Source: Oscillospiraceae bacterium (GTDB lineage Bacteria; Bacillota; Clostridia; Oscillospirales; Oscillospiraceae). Taken from it: a DNA stretch of 6,351 nt. The stretch is from contig WQRL01000110.1 of assembly GCA_009786775.1 (NCBI GenBank), positions 1 through 6,351 of the forward strand. Reading direction: 5' to 3'. Every line of letters begins with the position of its first letter. Position 1 is the stretch's first letter. Under the pieces are notes generated by a model. The model ran no database searches, had not been told where the DNA came from, and worked only from the letters and a program-made list of their open reading frames with translations. Positions 1 through 5,510 of this stretch are shown one piece after another. The position numbers and the translations under genes are program-made.

Positions 1-888
1 GCGGTAGGTCCTGGGAACTGGTCTCCGACTTCTGCAGCGCAGGAAATGCGAATAGCTGTAGTGTCAAATGGCGGCTGGAGATTATCAAGCAATAGTCCGC
101 TGTGGCTGACATATTCCCAGGTCGATAGCGGCGGATTTACGATCAATGTTAGAACCAATGAAAGAGGTGCGCGTGAAGGCATCATAACAGTAAGCTCGTT
201 ATGCGGCTCGGTAACACGGAATATAGTGGTAACACAAGAATCGGTAACTGGCGGACGTGTAACCGTATATGCAAGAATTCTTCATGACTCTCATGCGCTG
301 AATGTAAGTTCGGAAGCACAGATGAGGAGTTCATATGCCCGTGCAACAGCACTGTTTCGAAACATTTTCGACTTCCATTTTAATTTGGAGTCCGTTTCTC
401 TTTATGCTGGATTAAATCCGACTTTGGAACCCGGCTGTGCGCATACCGCACCATGCAGGATGCCAGTAGGCGACGACAGAAGGTGCGGAGCCGATTGTGA
501 TACGGAGCACTGCAAATCAGCTAGAAGGAATTTGAATTTATTGAATTTCTCGGACGTGTACAAACTTGCCATAGTTGGATATGCGCTATGTGTTTATGAT
601 GAGGTTCATGATTATCCAGAAACTATACATAGAGCAACTGGTGGTGTCGGACAGCTTGGCGGAAGGAACAGCATCGCAAGCCTTCATTATGCTCGTAATG
701 TGAATAATATACTCGATTGGATAATTCAACACGAGCTTGGGCATAATCTGGGGGCATGGGACGGTAGATGCACTGATGATGATGATGATGAACAGGCTTG
801 CACAATGAGAAACTTTGCAGGAAGAGGGGAGTTGTGCGATAACTGTAAAGGTTACATATGGCGGCACTTAGGATTAAGATATGGCTAG
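1..888 (+). CDS. BACON-domain zinc metalloprotease, 5' end outside window
   Basis: The frame is open from base 1, giving 295 visible residues; the first in-frame ATG (base 46) has no good ribosome binding site and would cut into a domain, so the true start lies upstream. Visible residues ~13-80 look like a BACON domain: a GGW...LW motif, a central ...FTINVRTNERG strand, and an ending like IVVTQES. This fold often sits in front of catalytic domains of exported proteins. The rest resembles a metzincin-type protease. HELGHNLGAWD (bases 730-762) supplies two zinc-binding His, the catalytic Glu and Asp as probable third ligand where ADAM/reprolysin enzymes have His. A plausible Met-turn, CTMRN, has its Met at 805-807. 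Many Cys (CAHTAPC, CGADC, CDNC) suggest disulfides, so the protein probably acts outside the cell. A GAT codon run encodes five Asp just after the zinc motif. Substrate unknown. The fold call is from motifs only; the active-site motif is firm, the exact peptidase family is not. Confidence 0.85.
   Translation, partial: AVGPGNWSPTSAAQEMRIAVVSNGGWRLSSNSPLWLTYSQVDSGGFTINVRTNERGAREGIITVSSLCGSVTRNIVVTQESVTGGRVTVYARILHDSHALNVSSEAQMRSSYARATALFRNIFDFHFNLESVSLYAGLNPTLEPGCAHTAPCRMPVGDDRRCGADCDTEHCKSARRNLNLLNFSDVYKLAIVGYALCVYDEVHDYPETIHRATGGVGQLGGRNSIASLHYARNVNNILDWIIQHELGHNLGAWDGRCTDDDDDEQACTMRNFAGRGELCDNCKGYIWRHLGLRYG
730..807 (+). other. Zinc-binding active site and Met-turn of the metalloprotease
   Basis: HELGHNLGAWD begins at base 730 (His CAC) and its Asp is encoded at 760-762. 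The spacing HExxHxxGxxD fits the metzincin pattern with Asp in the third ligand position, as in snapalysin-type enzymes. The Met codon at 805-807, 15 residues after that Asp and preceded by Cys-Thr, is placed like the Met-turn. The insert between the two carries the acidic DDDDDE run. Confidence 0.75.
771..788 (+). repeat. (GAT)5 trinucleotide run inside the protease gene
   Basis: Five consecutive GAT codons (bases ~773-787) encode Asp5 right after the zinc motif. A run of identical triplets is prone to in-frame slippage, so the length of this acidic loop could vary between strains without breaking the gene. This is an observation about the repeat; no variation can be seen in a single sequence. 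Confidence 0.6.
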
Positions 889-957
889 TGAGATATCAAA
901 CTTTCGTGAAACAACTAAAAAGACAAAATTACGATATAAATTAGGGAGGTAAACCAT

Positions 958-2427
958 ATGAAAAAAGCAAGATACGTTCTTGTTGTTACAGTAAGTTTGT
1001 TGTTGATTATGTTTATGAGTGGATGCAATGGTGGTTTCGTATTAGACAGCAGTAAGTCTGACATTACAAGGGTTGATGCAGGTAACTCTACATCCGCACA
1101 GGCTGACACTGGTGAGTTATTTGTCATTCCGCCATACGAACCAGAAATCGCTGTCGCACCCACACCGCCATCTCCGTTTCGCGTACCGAACTCGGGAAAT
1201 TTAAATGATTTCAGAAATGAAATCATTACCCAACTAATGGTCGCTGAAGCACCGGTTTTTAATACAAGTGGCACAGGCCGGCTTCAAACAATAGTGACAG
1301 AAGAAAATATGGCGGCATATATTGTCCATGATATAGCGTCTTTACGTGAGTTATACTTTGTCAGAGCTGAATTTGAGGATTTTGTGCTAACAGAACTTCA
1401 AGTCGATAGATATACCGTTATGTATTTTTTTCGTTGTATCGAGGCGGGGGAGTGGGGAGATGAAATAGTAGTAGTTTTTCACAGGCCTAGCGGTCGTAGC
1501 CCTGATGAAAGGTGGCAAATAATAACCGAGCAGTTCACACAAGATGGCAGAGGTCATGTAACTGCAGGCGGAATGATATACCGACCGGTGTCAGGCAGGC
1601 TTACTGGTATGATGGGGGATACTCAGATTACAATATTAGTAACGGATAGGCTAAATAACTATGAATTTCTCCGCGACCTTGCTCTTGAGGTAATAGCAAC
1701 GTCGGAACTTATTGTGTTAGATGATATCTTGGCCGAGCCGGTTGTTTATGGTGTAGAGATTAACCCGTCTGAATTGACGCTGCGCCGAGGTTTCAGCCAT
1801 AACTTTAGTGCAACTGTGCTTGGGTTGAATAATCCGCCGCAAGGGGTAACGTGGTCTGTTGAAGGCAATGCGTCGGGTCTTACCAGGATAGATCAAAGCG
1901 GGCAGCTGATGGTGTATTTGTTTGATGAAGCGGGATTCATTACGGTGCGCGCCACGTCAACACACTCCACCGCAGTGTACGGTACGGCCAGAGTAGAGGT
2001 TTTGCCTGTAGAGTTTAGGCGGCTCAACTTTCATCTTGTCGGAGCCGGCGCATTTTCTGCCGAATTGGAGACTCTTGGTATAGGGAGGGATATTGCCGTA
2101 GACGAAGCAGGTGCCCCGGTACTACCTAACCTGATAACACCTGCGTTTCCGCCTATATTTGTGCAGCCACCTGTTCCCCTTGGGGCTATAGATATTCCAG
2201 TGGGAGCAAGGATATTTGAGCATTTAGCCCAGTGGCATCCGGATTGGTGGTACATAAGCAACCCGCAGTCAGATGGACACGTGTTTATGGGATGGTACAT
2301 AGTAAATCCTTTCGAAGAAATCTGGATTATAAATGACGCTTTCCCCGGAGAGCCGGTGACAGAAGGTACAGTGATGCCTAATGAAAACATCTCAATAACG
2401 CCACATTGGCTTCATGCGCCGTGGTAA
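958..2427 (+). CDS. Surface lipoprotein: module A + Big2-like + InlB B-repeat-like domains
   Basis: The start ATG has a strong site, AGGGAGGT at 943-950, seven bases upstream. The N-terminus is a lipoprotein signal peptide: KKAR, a hydrophobic stretch, then FMSGC with Cys23 as lipidation site, so the 489-residue precursor should be anchored outside the membrane. A low-complexity linker (~24-72) is followed by module A (~73-260), unrecognised, with an FRC motif (Cys160), a WQIITEQ helix and the end YEFLRDLALEVIATSEL. Residues ~265-350 resemble a bacterial Ig-like Big2 domain (INPSELTLRRG, GVTWSVEG, GFITVRATS). Residues ~355-489 end like an InlB B-repeat (FMGWYIV ... GTVMPNENISITPHW). Big2 and B-repeat domains are usual in surface and adhesion proteins. 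It lies 69 bp after the protease gene with no visible terminator between, so co-transcription is likely. The module's role is unknown; binding or adhesion is inference. Confidence 0.9.
   Translation: MKKARYVLVVTVSLLLIMFMSGCNGGFVLDSSKSDITRVDAGNSTSAQADTGELFVIPPYEPEIAVAPTPPSPFRVPNSGNLNDFRNEIITQLMVAEAPVFNTSGTGRLQTIVTEENMAAYIVHDIASLRELYFVRAEFEDFVLTELQVDRYTVMYFFRCIEAGEWGDEIVVVFHRPSGRSPDERWQIITEQFTQDGRGHVTAGGMIYRPVSGRLTGMMGDTQITILVTDRLNNYEFLRDLALEVIATSELIVLDDILAEPVVYGVEINPSELTLRRGFSHNFSATVLGLNNPPQGVTWSVEGNASGLTRIDQSGQLMVYLFDEAGFITVRATSTHSTAVYGTARVEVLPVEFRRLNFHLVGAGAFSAELETLGIGRDIAVDEAGAPVLPNLITPAFPPIFVQPPVPLGAIDIPVGARIFEHLAQWHPDWWYISNPQSDGHVFMGWYIVNPFEEIWIINDAFPGEPVTEGTVMPNENISITPHWLHAPW
1174..1737 (+). 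repeat. Lipoprotein module copy A
   Basis: About 188 residues (73-260 of the first lipoprotein). Order of conserved blocks: FRVPN.GNLNDFRNEI, a SLRELYFV strand, FRC, EWGDEI, SPDERWQIITEQ, GGMIY, MMGDTQITI, DRLNNYEFLRDLALEV and DDILAE. Copies B and C in the second lipoprotein share the same blocks. At DNA level the last 77 bases before GAGCC (1663-1739) match copy C at 76 positions, while the earlier part has diverged far more. Confidence 0.85.
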
Positions 2428-2442
2428 TGTATATCTAAGCTA

Positions 2443-2482
2443 AAAGAGGCTGCCGTGCTATATCAAAGTGCGGCAGCCCTTG
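2443..2482. terminator. Terminator-like hairpin after the first lipoprotein gene
   Basis: GGCTGCCG (2448-2455) pairs with CGGCAGCC (2471-2478), extended towards the loop by two G-U pairs and a C-G pair. It begins 20 bases after the stop codon. The + side has only a short T run (CCTTGG), while the left flank AAAAGA would give a better U-rich tail on the - strand. The 13-base left arm plus flank (2443-2455) is perfectly complementary to 4765-4777 downstream of the second lipoprotein gene, suggesting the intact ancestor was a bidirectional terminator and this copy has lost part of its T run. It may now terminate weakly. Confidence 0.55.
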
Positions 2483-2551
2483 GCTATAAAAGTTGTTGAT
2501 ATCGATAGTGTTTTATAAGCAGAGGAAATCAATGGAAAATTAGGAGGCAAT

Positions 2552-2737
2552 ATGACCAGAACATACTATAGGGTACGTAATAAAATGTACGATGAATCAC
2601 CTAAGCAGTTGCTTAACAACAAAAGAAATTTTAAGGAATCGCTTAAATTATATAAATTAAAAGTTTGGCTTTTCCTTGCGGGGATTGTTGCTTCAATTTT
2701 GGCGGCACAAGTGATATGCTTTTTCTGGGGGGAATAG
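2552..2737 (+). CDS. Small single-pass membrane protein, 61 residues
   Basis: A strong AGGAGG at 2542-2547 sits four bases before the ATG, which supports translation despite the short length. The first ~37 residues are polar and rich in Lys/Arg and Asn (MTRTYYRVRNK ... ESLKLYKLK). Residues ~38-58 form one hydrophobic membrane helix, ending FFWGE. The positive N-terminus should face the cytoplasm. No family recognised. The stop codon lies one base before the TTG start of the next gene, so the two are probably translationally coupled and may form a complex. It follows the hairpin after the first lipoprotein gene and so may have its own promoter, but none could be defined. Confidence 0.7.
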   Translation: MTRTYYRVRNKMYDESPKQLLNNKRNFKESLKLYKLKVWLFLAGIVASILAAQVICFFWGE

Positions 2738-2738
2738 T

Positions 2739-3239
2739 TTGTTTATATTCATTCCAATTGGTATTATATTCATTTTGCTTGGGATTTTTCAGTCGCTTAA
2801 AGAACATCATATTTTTGTGGAAAAAGAAATAGGCAAATTTCGAAGTGAACAAGACAAGAATCATACAGATTATAAGGCGCAGGTGGAGGCGGTACTGCTT
2901 GCATCTGGAATTGATTCGAAGAGGCAGTTTGAAACACTCAAGGAAGAGTGTGCAGCACGCGTAAGGCAGCATCGTGACAGCATTTCAAAAGTAGATGACA
3001 ATATGTTTAAGGCCTTTGTATGGGTGCCGTTGGGTTTTTTGATTGCTAGTGTCTTTGATTACAGCAAAACAGTTTCACAAGCACATATCATCTTGTTGCT
3101 GTTTGTTAGCCCGATTGTATTTATGTGCATAAGAGCAGTCAAAGGGATTTACTCACTTATGCATGAGCACAAAAAGGACGTTTATCTTCTTGATGTCATA
3201 AACGAATTGGACTACGGCTCAACGCTTTGGGCCGATTAA
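2739..3239 (+). CDS. Three-helix membrane protein with charged central region, TTG start
   Basis: The frame has no ATG or GTG between the upstream in-frame stop (2712-2714) and the TTG at 2739. The TTG follows a G-rich Shine-Dalgarno-like stretch (2727-2732) that overlaps the end of the previous gene, and using it preserves the first membrane helix. The 166-residue product has a hydrophobic helix at ~1-18, a charged stretch ~21-88 rich in Glu, Lys and Gln that may form a coiled coil (FRSEQDKNH, RQFETLKEECAARVRQHRD), then two further helices at ~90-106 and ~115-134 and a short polar tail. No family recognised. Coupling to the 61-residue gene suggests a two-protein membrane unit. It sits between two paralogous lipoprotein genes; a role in handling them is only a guess. 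Confidence 0.7.
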   Translation: MFIFIPIGIIFILLGIFQSLKEHHIFVEKEIGKFRSEQDKNHTDYKAQVEAVLLASGIDSKRQFETLKEECAARVRQHRDSISKVDDNMFKAFVWVPLGFLIASVFDYSKTVSQAHIILLLFVSPIVFMCIRAVKGIYSLMHEHKKDVYLLDVINELDYGSTLWAD

Positions 3240-3320
3240 ATGCAAATACAATATATGGCAGTATAGCATTGACGGTTCTAAAGCCGCGTAAGCAATAAGA
3301 ATAGCTGAGGAGGAAACTAT

Positions 3321-4721
3321 ATGAAAACAATGAGGAGTTTTCTTGTTGTGATGATATTGACATTAATGTTAATTAGTGGGTGCAGTGAAATCACGGTGCA
3401 AAATAGCGGGCAGCGTGAAAATACAAGTCAAATAGGGAGTAGTGCTGAAACTGAAGGGGCTGAAATTCGGTCTTCGCCAAGCATTCCAACTCCGTTTGTT
3501 GTGCAGAATGTTGGCGACTTAATTGGATTTCTGAGCGCAATTAATGCTCAGGAGCCCCTTTCTGAAACTCAAATGTTTAGTGAAAATGGGGTTGATGAAT
3601 TTTACTCTGCTTTCTTAACAGAAAGCAACAGAATGGCATATGATTTCCATAATATTGCGTATTTGACTGAGTTTTATTCAATTAATGTTGAGATTGAAGG
3701 ATTTGAACTAACTGAACTTCATATAGATAGGCATAATGTCGCTTATATCTTTCGTTGCAATGACGTGAGAGAGTGGGGAGAAAGAGTTTCAATTGCCTTG
3801 CGAAGGCATCGTGGTGATGGATTTACCCCTGATGAAGTTTGGCAAATTATATCTGAACAAGCACTGCGTTCCGGTGGAGTTGTTACCGAACTCGGTATGC
3901 TGTATAACTCGAATCTAAATGAAATGCTTTCTCGAATAGGGGACACTTATCTTATCATCCGCGTCCCCGATAGGCTAAACAGCTACGAATTTCTCCGCGA
4001 CCTTGCTCTTGAGGTGATTGCAACGTCGGAATTGATTGTGTTAGAGGATATCTTGGCCGAGCCGGTTGTTCCTGGCGTGGAGGTTAACCCGCCTGAATTG
4101 ACGCTGTGCCGAGATTTCAACCACACGTCTGGAAGTGCAGAGGTTGCAGCACACGTTCCGTCGCCACTCCGTATACAGAACCCCGGTAATTTGATTGATT
4201 TTAGAAATGAAATAATCACTCGGCTTACACAAAGCGAGGCTGTTGGGCTTAGTGGCACCGAAGCGGCAAGCAGCATGATGGCATTCGAAGCTAATGATAT
4301 TGTGCCCTTGAGCGAGATATACTTCGTTACAGTTGAAATTGACGGCTTTGAACTACGTGAAATCGAAGTCAGTAAGTCCAGTGTTCGTTATTCTTTTCGC
4401 TGTATTGAGGTACGGGACTGGGGGGATGAAATTCTAATCGCGATACAAAGGCCTAGCCGTTATTATAGCCCTGGTGAAGTTTGGCAGATAGTGACCGAGC
4501 AGCTTACACGGGAAGGCAGAGGCCGCACAACTGACGATGGTATGATATACGAATCGGATATAAGTAGAATTAGTGCTATGATGGGAGATACAAGGATTAT
4601 CATAAGAGTCCCCGATAGGCTAAACAGCTACGAATTTCTCCGCGACCTTGCTCTTGAGGTAATAGCAACGTCAGAACTTATTGTGTTAGATGATATCTTG
4701 GCCGAGCCAATTAGAGATTAA
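3321..4721 (+). CDS. Surface lipoprotein with two fused modules (B and C), C-terminally truncated
   Basis: GAGGAGG at 3307-3313 lies seven bases before the ATG. The signal peptide ends LISGC, with Cys21 the lipidation site. The 466-residue precursor has a Ser/Thr/Glu-rich linker (~22-57), module B (~58-247) and module C (~282-462), with conserved FRC cysteines at 146 and 361. Residues 248-272 between them (PVVPGVEVNPPELTLCRD) match the beginning of the Big2 domain of the upstream lipoprotein, then run straight into the lead-in of another module, so the gene looks like a fusion of two tandem copies. The protein ends PIRD because, compared with the upstream gene, 11 bases are missing after GCCGAGCC (4701-4708), shifting the frame into TAA. 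It therefore lacks the Big2 and B-repeat-like domains. The frame is otherwise intact, so it is probably expressed; whether this end is functional or a decay product is open. Confidence 0.88.
   Translation: MKTMRSFLVVMILTLMLISGCSEITVQNSGQRENTSQIGSSAETEGAEIRSSPSIPTPFVVQNVGDLIGFLSAINAQEPLSETQMFSENGVDEFYSAFLTESNRMAYDFHNIAYLTEFYSINVEIEGFELTELHIDRHNVAYIFRCNDVREWGERVSIALRRHRGDGFTPDEVWQIISEQALRSGGVVTELGMLYNSNLNEMLSRIGDTYLIIRVPDRLNSYEFLRDLALEVIATSELIVLEDILAEPVVPGVEVNPPELTLCRDFNHTSGSAEVAAHVPSPLRIQNPGNLIDFRNEIITRLTQSEAVGLSGTEAASSMMAFEANDIVPLSEIYFVTVEIDGFELREIEVSKSSVRYSFRCIEVRDWGDEILIAIQRPSRYYSPGEVWQIVTEQLTREGRGRTTDDGMIYESDISRISAMMGDTRIIIRVPDRLNSYEFLRDLALEVIATSELIVLDDILAEPIRD
3492..4061 (+). repeat. Lipoprotein module copy B
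   Basis: About 190 residues (58-247 of the second lipoprotein). It is the most diverged of the three in its first half (PFVVQNVGDLIGF versus RNEI in A and C) but keeps FRC, EWGE, TPDEVWQIISEQ, IGDT and YEFLRDLALEVIATSEL. Bases 3963-4015 are identical to 4608-4660 in copy C over 53 positions. Confidence 0.85.
4164..4706 (+). repeat. Lipoprotein module copy C
   Basis: About 181 residues (282-462 of the second lipoprotein). It is closer to copy A than copy B is: NPGNLIDFRNEIITRL, RDWGDEI, AIQRPSR, SPGEVWQI, GMIY, MMGDTRIII. Its last 77 bases (4632-4708) differ from copy A by a single base, and its 4608-4660 segment is identical to copy B, so this end of the module has been homogenised. Confidence 0.85.
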
Positions 4722-4777
4722 CCCATCTGAATTGACGCTGCGCCGAGGGTGGCCATAACAAGTGCGGCAGCCTCTTT
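4709..4777 (+). pseudogene. Remnant of Big2 coding start and terminator half, after truncation
   Basis: From 4712 to 4748 the sequence follows the upstream lipoprotein gene at 1754-1790 (TAGAGATTAACCC...GCTGCGCCGAGG) with one base change. GCCATAAC at 4752-4759 matches 1796-1803. The next bases, AAGTGCGGCAGCC (4760-4772), match 2466-2478, the right arm of the hairpin after the first lipoprotein gene. Roughly 660 bases that separate these two parts in the upstream copy are missing here. The stop codon of the second lipoprotein (4719-4721) lies inside the remnant. Without a left arm this is probably no longer a working terminator. Confidence 0.8.
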
Positions 4778-4824
4778 GTAGGGGTTTGGTGCGTGCCCGA
4801 TTTAGCCATCACACCTCTTACACG

Positions 4825-5151
4825 TTACACGCTGATGACGCATTCTGCGGGAATCCAGCCGGTGAGGCCTTGTTCGTTTTTGGCGATGAGCCAGGCATTG
4901 AAAATCGCTACAACCTCCAAAACTTCACCGACTTGCGGAATTAGTTCGGTCGGGTTATAGTCACAGACCAATTTGCCGTTGCGGACAAATACAATGGGGA
5001 CATATGTTTTGTACCCTGCGATACCGCAGGCGTGCCAGCCCAAGAAGTCATCATCTTCGTCCTTATCCAATATTACAGGTGTCCCCTTCTTAAAAGTAGG
5101 GAAATCACCCGGGTGGTCCCATCTACAGGGGCGCACTACTTTTACTTTCAT
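4825..5151 (-). CDS. Small SH3-like domain protein, 108 residues
   Basis: The start at 5151 is chosen over longer frames because AAGGAGG (5159-5165, read on the - strand) lies seven bases upstream of this ATG; an upstream ATG at 5172 sits before the site. There is no signal peptide or membrane helix, so the protein is probably cytoplasmic. The N-terminal half (VKVVRPCRWDHPGDFPTFKKGTP, then an acidic KDEDDD loop and FLGWHACGI) and the C-terminal half (ELIPQVGEVLEVVAIFNAW ... LTGWIPAECV) both look like SH3-type beta barrels; the C-terminal GWIPAECV is the clearest mark. Such small proteins usually bind peptides or ligands; no specific role can be given. It is transcribed towards the lipoprotein gene and away from the structured RNA candidate. 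Confidence 0.8.
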   Translation of the reverse strand: MKVKVVRPCRWDHPGDFPTFKKGTPVILDKDEDDDFLGWHACGIAGYKTYVPIVFVRNGKLVCDYNPTELIPQVGEVLEVVAIFNAWLIAKNEQGLTGWIPAECVISV

Positions 5152-5158
5152 GAAGCAT

Positions 5159-5165
5159 CCTCCTT
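5159..5165 (-). promoter_or_regulatory. Ribosome binding site that fixes the SH3-like protein start
   Basis: On the - strand the bases read AAGGAGG, seven bases before the ATG at 5151-5149. The longer reading, which would begin at 5190, places this site inside the coding region, so the 108-residue form is preferred. Confidence 0.75.
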
Positions 5166-5192
5166 GCACCATAATGATATATTTCTTCAACC

Positions 5193-5201
5193 ATTATATC
5201 A
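5193..5201 (-). promoter_or_regulatory. Extended -10 promoter for the SH3-like gene
   Basis: Read on the - strand the bases are TGATATAAT: a consensus TATAAT preceded by the TG of an extended -10. Transcription should begin near 5186, giving a leader of about 35 bases before the ATG at 5151. No good -35 box lies 16-18 bases upstream, which extended -10 promoters tolerate. Position and match are good; activity is inferred. Confidence 0.5.
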
Positions 5202-5243
5202 CACAATTGCAAGCGGCGGTACACAAAGTCTGCTTATAGACCA

Positions 5244-5389
5244 GTCGGACACGGGTGCTGCTCTGTGGGAAAGTGGGGTGGCCGCAGTCCTGGAACACAA
5301 GTTTCATCCAGGATTCCAAGTTTTCGCCAGGGTAGACGTGACTGACGGAGGCCGCCACGCTTTTTCACAGAGTAGCACCCGTGTCCGAC
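5244..5389 (+). repeat. Long imperfect inverted repeat (40-base arms, 66-base centre)
   Basis: The outer 16 bases of each arm (5244-5259 and 5374-5389) are perfectly complementary. The next 24 pair with only G-U changes and one mismatch. No direct repeat resembling a target-site duplication flanks the arms, which argues against a simple MITE or insertion element. Confidence 0.9.
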
Positions 5390-5510
5390 GGATGGCTTTA
5401 GACATCAGGCTATCCTTTGGCATATGATCCAGAAAGTCAGTTATGACTTCAGGTTTGCAGCATATTGACCCAAAACTGCAAAACTGGTGAAACTCTGAAT
5501 TTTAGCACGC

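Noticed and set aside
901..945. Promoter before the first lipoprotein gene (TATAAA at 935-940)
   Set aside because: There is no acceptable -35 box 16-18 bases upstream; AT-rich sequence gives such hexamers easily.
2031..2390. 119-codon frame on the - strand
   Set aside because: Antisense to the Big2/B-repeat part of the first lipoprotein, without its own start signals.
2493..2519. Promoter before the small membrane gene pair (TTGTTG and TATAAG)
   Set aside because: The spacing is 15 bases and both hexamers are imperfect; too weak to annotate.
3269..3298. Promoter before the second lipoprotein gene (TTGACG at 3269-3274)
   Set aside because: A fair -35 but no -10 better than CAATAA or GCAATA at the right distance.
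4785..4824. Terminator for the SH3-like gene
   Set aside because: GGTGTG/CGCACC on the - strand can form six pairs but with a long loop and no T run.
4762..4944. 60-codon + strand frame after the second lipoprotein
   Set aside because: No ribosome binding site, overlaps the remnant and the SH3-like gene on the other strand; no recognisable protein features.
5244..5389. MITE or insertion-sequence inverted repeats
   Set aside because: No target-site duplication at the ends, no transposase, and the arm differences are all G-U compatible on one strand apart from one mismatch, as expected for RNA rather than decaying repeats.
4973..5427. Two + strand open frames of 88 and 131 codons (4973-5239 and 5032-5427)
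   Set aside because: They run antisense to the well-supported SH3-like gene and through the long inverted repeat, lack good ribosome binding sites, and their products show no domain features.
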